NCBI RefSeq assembly: GCF_000526415.1
Contig: NZ_JAGA01000002.1
Coordinates: 578,001 to 642,000 of the forward strand
Source of the DNA: Kallotenue papyrolyticum
Lineage (GTDB): Bacteria > Chloroflexota > Chloroflexia > Chloroflexales > Kallotenuaceae
DNA: 64,000 nucleotides
Direction of reading: 5' to 3'
A program made the translations under genes and the position numbers. The notes under the pieces are model-generated. The model had not been told where the DNA came from. It searched no databases and saw only the letters and a list, made by a program, of their open reading frames with translations. Positions 62,302-64,000 of the stretch are shown piece after piece; positions within the stretch are counted from its first letter, which is position 1, and each line of letters begins with the position of its first letter.

Positions 62302-62820
62302 ATGAGTCGCGATCTCAAGGCATTAATCCGCAACGTGCCGGATTTTCCGATCCCCGGCGTTCAGTTCAAGGATATTACCACACTCCTGCGCGACGGCGCC
62401 GCCTTCCAGGAAGTGATCGATCGTTTGGTGAGCCACTACCAGGATCAGCGCGTCGATGTGGTTGTCGGCGTTGAGTCGCGCGGTTTCATCTTCTCCGCGC
62501 CGGTCGCCTACCGGCTGGGCGCCGGGCTGGTGCCGATTCGCAAGCCCGGCAAGCTGCCCGCTGCTACGGTCGAAGTCGAGTACGATCTGGAATATGGCGC
62601 CAACACGCTGCAGATCCATGCTGATGCCTTCAGTCCAGGCGCGCGCGTGCTGATTGTGGACGATCTGCTGGCTACCGGCGGCACGATCGGCGCGGCTGCG
62701 GAGCTGGTCAAGCGTCTGGGCGGCGAGATCGTTGGGCTGGCTTTCGTGATCGAACTGACCTTTCTCAACGGCCGCGAGCGGTTGCGCGACTATCCGATCG
62801 TCTCACTGATCCAATTCTGA
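62302..62820 (+). CDS. apt: Adenine phosphoribosyltransferase
   Basis: Makes AMP from adenine and PRPP (purine salvage). Motifs IRNVPDFPIPGVQFKDIT, VVGVESRGFIFSAPVA, IRKPGKLP and the PRPP loop VLIVDDLLATGGT. 172 residues, typical. The ATG has AGGAG 6-7 bases upstream. Converges on the CbiX pair. Confidence 0.95.
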   Translation: MSRDLKALIRNVPDFPIPGVQFKDITTLLRDGAAFQEVIDRLVSHYQDQRVDVVVGVESRGFIFSAPVAYRLGAGLVPIRKPGKLPAATVEVEYDLEYGANTLQIHADAFSPGARVLIVDDLLATGGTIGAAAELVKRLGGEIVGLAFVIELTFLNGRERLRDYPIVSLIQF

Positions 62821-62848
62821 AACGCTGCGCGCCGAGCGCTGCACCGCA

Positions 62849-63217
62849 TCAGCGGCGAGTGGCCGCGACGCGCTCGGCCAGCACGTCGGCCAGCAGCGGA
62901 TCATGGCCCAGGTAGTCGCCCATCAGGAAGGTGACCGTCGGATATTGCGCCTGCGCGGCTTCCAGCAGGCCGGGCAGGTCATCGGTCACGTGTTTGCCGG
63001 TATGTAGAAAATAGGGCACGGCGATCACCCGTGTCGCGCCCTGTGCCACGCAGCGGGCGATGGCTTGCGGGATGGAGGGTTCGTTACACTCCATAAAGCC
63101 GACCTCGACGATCGGAAACACGCCGCGCGCGCGCACGATGTCCACCACCGCATACATGTCTTGATTCGCAATGGGCAGGGGCGAGCCGTGAACCATCACC
63201 AGTAACGCATCGCTCAT
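62849..63217 (-). CDS. CbiX-like sirohydrochlorin chelatase, subunit with both histidines
   Basis: Short CbiX-fold protein (122 residues). CbiX enzymes insert Co or Fe into sirohydrochlorin (for B12 or siroheme). H10 in VHGS and H76 in PYFLHTGKHVTDDLP match the metal-handling histidines of the family. Its ATG overlaps the stop of the upstream paralogue by ATGA, so the two are made together and may form a heterodimer. No other cobalamin genes are in the window. Confidence 0.82.
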   Translation of the reverse strand: MSDALLVMVHGSPLPIANQDMYAVVDIVRARGVFPIVEVGFMECNEPSIPQAIARCVAQGATRVIAVPYFLHTGKHVTDDLPGLLEAAQAQYPTVTFLMGDYLGHDPLLADVLAERVAATRR

Positions 63218-63699
63218 GAATCAACCTCCAGCGGACGGGTTGCCGGACAATCCTCGGTGCCGTAGAGCGGGCAGCGCGGATTGGCGCGGCAGAAGGCCGC
63301 CGCCTGCGCGCGGCTGTCGCGCCAGGCTGACGGCGGCTGGGCACGCGTGGCACAGGCCAGTAGGGCGTCGGCCAGCAGCGGATGGAAGCGGATGGCCTCC
63401 GCCACGCGCAGTTCGACATCGGGAAAGGCGGCCTGCACGGTGGCGAGCTGATCGGGAAGATCTTCTTGGACGAACTTGCCCGCGACCAGGAAGTAGGGTA
63501 CCACCGTGATCGTAGTCGCGCCACGCTCGACACAGCGGCGCACAGCTTCACCGAAGCGCGGTTCGCTATAGTTCAGAAAGCCGACCTCAACGATCGGCGC
63601 GGCGTTCTGTCGGCGCATGTGCTCGGCCAGCTCGAACAGGTTCTGGCCTGCGCCACACAGCACGCTGCCATGGCTGAACAGAATGATCGCGTCCTTCAT
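63214..63699 (-). CDS. CbiX-like protein lacking the second histidine, with Cys-rich tail
   Basis: 161 residues; the same fold as its downstream neighbour. H10 in SHGS is kept, but position 76 is Phe (PYFLVAGKFVQEDLP), where the partner has His. A C-terminal extension carries C137, C143 and C151 (FCRANPRCPLYGTEDCP), possibly a metal or iron-sulfur site as in some long CbiX proteins. The ATG at 63699 sits exactly where transcription should begin from the TACAAT at 63711-63706; no strong ribosome site is present. Confidence 0.8.
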   Translation of the reverse strand: MKDAIILFSHGSVLCGAGQNLFELAEHMRRQNAAPIVEVGFLNYSEPRFGEAVRRCVERGATTITVVPYFLVAGKFVQEDLPDQLATVQAAFPDVELRVAEAIRFHPLLADALLACATRAQPPSAWRDSRAQAAAFCRANPRCPLYGTEDCPATRPLEVDS

Positions 63700-63705
63700 G
63701 CTTCC

Positions 63706-63711
63706 ATTGTA
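63706..63711 (-). promoter_or_regulatory. -10 box of the CbiX pair, probably leaderless
   Basis: TACAAT on the minus strand ending 6 bases before the ATG; no clear -35. Confidence 0.5.
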
Positions 63712-64000
63712 CCGGTTTCCCGGCTCAAAGGTTGGGACCGATGCTTCTGGATCGCTGAGCGCCTGTTCAGGCAGGGCCCTGGCGTGGGCGCCGGAGAGGC
63801 GGAACGACAACCCGGTGGCGGGCGATCGGGCTGCAAGGGTCAGCTACTCAATCCTGAATGGATTGGGCGTGCGCTTCCAATGTTCGCAGCACCTGTTAAC
63901 GCACAAGCCAGACGCTCCCCACCACCCTCTGGGGGTGGTGGGAAGGACGGAGCGCCATTGCTAGGCTGACAGGCTACCAGCTTGGTACAACAAGGTTGTA
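63712..64000. other. Terminal intergenic region with hairpins
   Basis: No supported gene. It contains CAATCC/GGATTG (63849-63865), a strong 10-bp hairpin CCCACCACCC/GGGTGGTGGG (63918-63942) and TACAAC/GTTGTA at the window edge. The strong hairpin may terminate a gene entering from beyond 64000. I saw no B12-box of a cobalamin riboswitch. Confidence 0.4.

Noticed and set aside
63712-64000. Possible cobalamin riboswitch upstream of the CbiX genes
   Set aside because: Hairpins exist, but the B12-box and the expected core were not found, and the CbiX promoter leaves no leader.

Overview
The window is a GC-rich (roughly 65%) bacterial chromosome segment densely packed with housekeeping genes. I read it as a member of the Chloroflexota. 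Reasons: several lineage-flavoured proteins (a zinc-ribbon protein full of LPxWL motifs, an orphan GlmL/MutL-like ASKHA ATPase, a DUF6754-like membrane protein, a CPYxGL cysteine-motif membrane protein, secreted Thr/Pro-rich lipoproteins), an XPB-type helicase, ClpC, a YacL-like PIN/TRAM protein, frequent GTG starts, and no outer-membrane biogenesis genes. The species cannot be fixed from this sequence alone. No rRNA, tRNA, CRISPR array or insertion sequence was found.

Layout. 0.1-7.1 kb: an M23 peptidase, a secreted three-repeat protein, a HAS-barrel-like protein, a small ORF, a coiled-coil zinc-ribbon protein, an alpha/beta hydrolase and a class II aldolase. Between the small ORF and the coiled-coil gene lie a consensus promoter whose spacer holds a LexA-type box, and the remains of a decayed gene. 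7.1-14.7 kb: a minus-strand cluster of unknown function (DUF6754-like membrane protein, two membrane proteins, the LPxWL repeat protein, the ASKHA ATPase, a zinc-ribbon protein). 14.8-18.0 kb: radA, PIN/TRAM, dtd and a small ORF. 18.2-24.0 kb: clpC, rpsA and an XPB-like helicase. 24.2-26.2 kb: a lipoprotein behind a coupled 8-codon leader ORF, then a membrane protein and a small ORF. 26.2-31.4 kb: nadD-rsmG facing recR, ybaB, dnaX and ygfZ. 31.5-39.2 kb: a sortase lipoprotein, pyrG behind an attenuator-like leader, an MBL-fold protein, recX and recA, and a membrane-anchored TPR-like protein. 39.2-44.8 kb: aroQ, two secreted phosphatase-type proteins (the second behind a Pho-box-like array), an orphan core-binding domain and lgt. 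44.8-55.6 kb: a class III aminotransferase, a phosphoesterase, the cysteine-motif protein, the recO-bPH2/SHOCT-pnp-CAP-mnmG run, a radical SAM repair-type protein and a secreted protein. 55.9-63.7 kb: a sensor histidine kinase, a Trm112-like protein, trpF, a NYN-LOTUS RNA-binding protein, trpC, apt and a pair of CbiX-like chelatases.

How the genes work together. The window is rich in recombination and repair functions (RadA, RecR, RecX, RecA, RecO, DnaX, an XPB-like helicase, a radical SAM DNA-repair-family protein). The recA, radA and radical SAM genes share the same extended -10 string GTGCTATACT. The recA promoter spacer also carries a degenerate copy of the LexA-type box that is nearly perfect at 4121-4134. 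Phosphate scavenging (PhoX with its Pho-box-like repeats) sits beside lipoprotein maturation (Lgt), and many predicted lipoproteins are encoded here. Several genes (nadD, mnmG, the histidine kinase, the first CbiX gene) have their start codon at or within a few bases of the position expected for transcription start, which suggests leaderless mRNAs.
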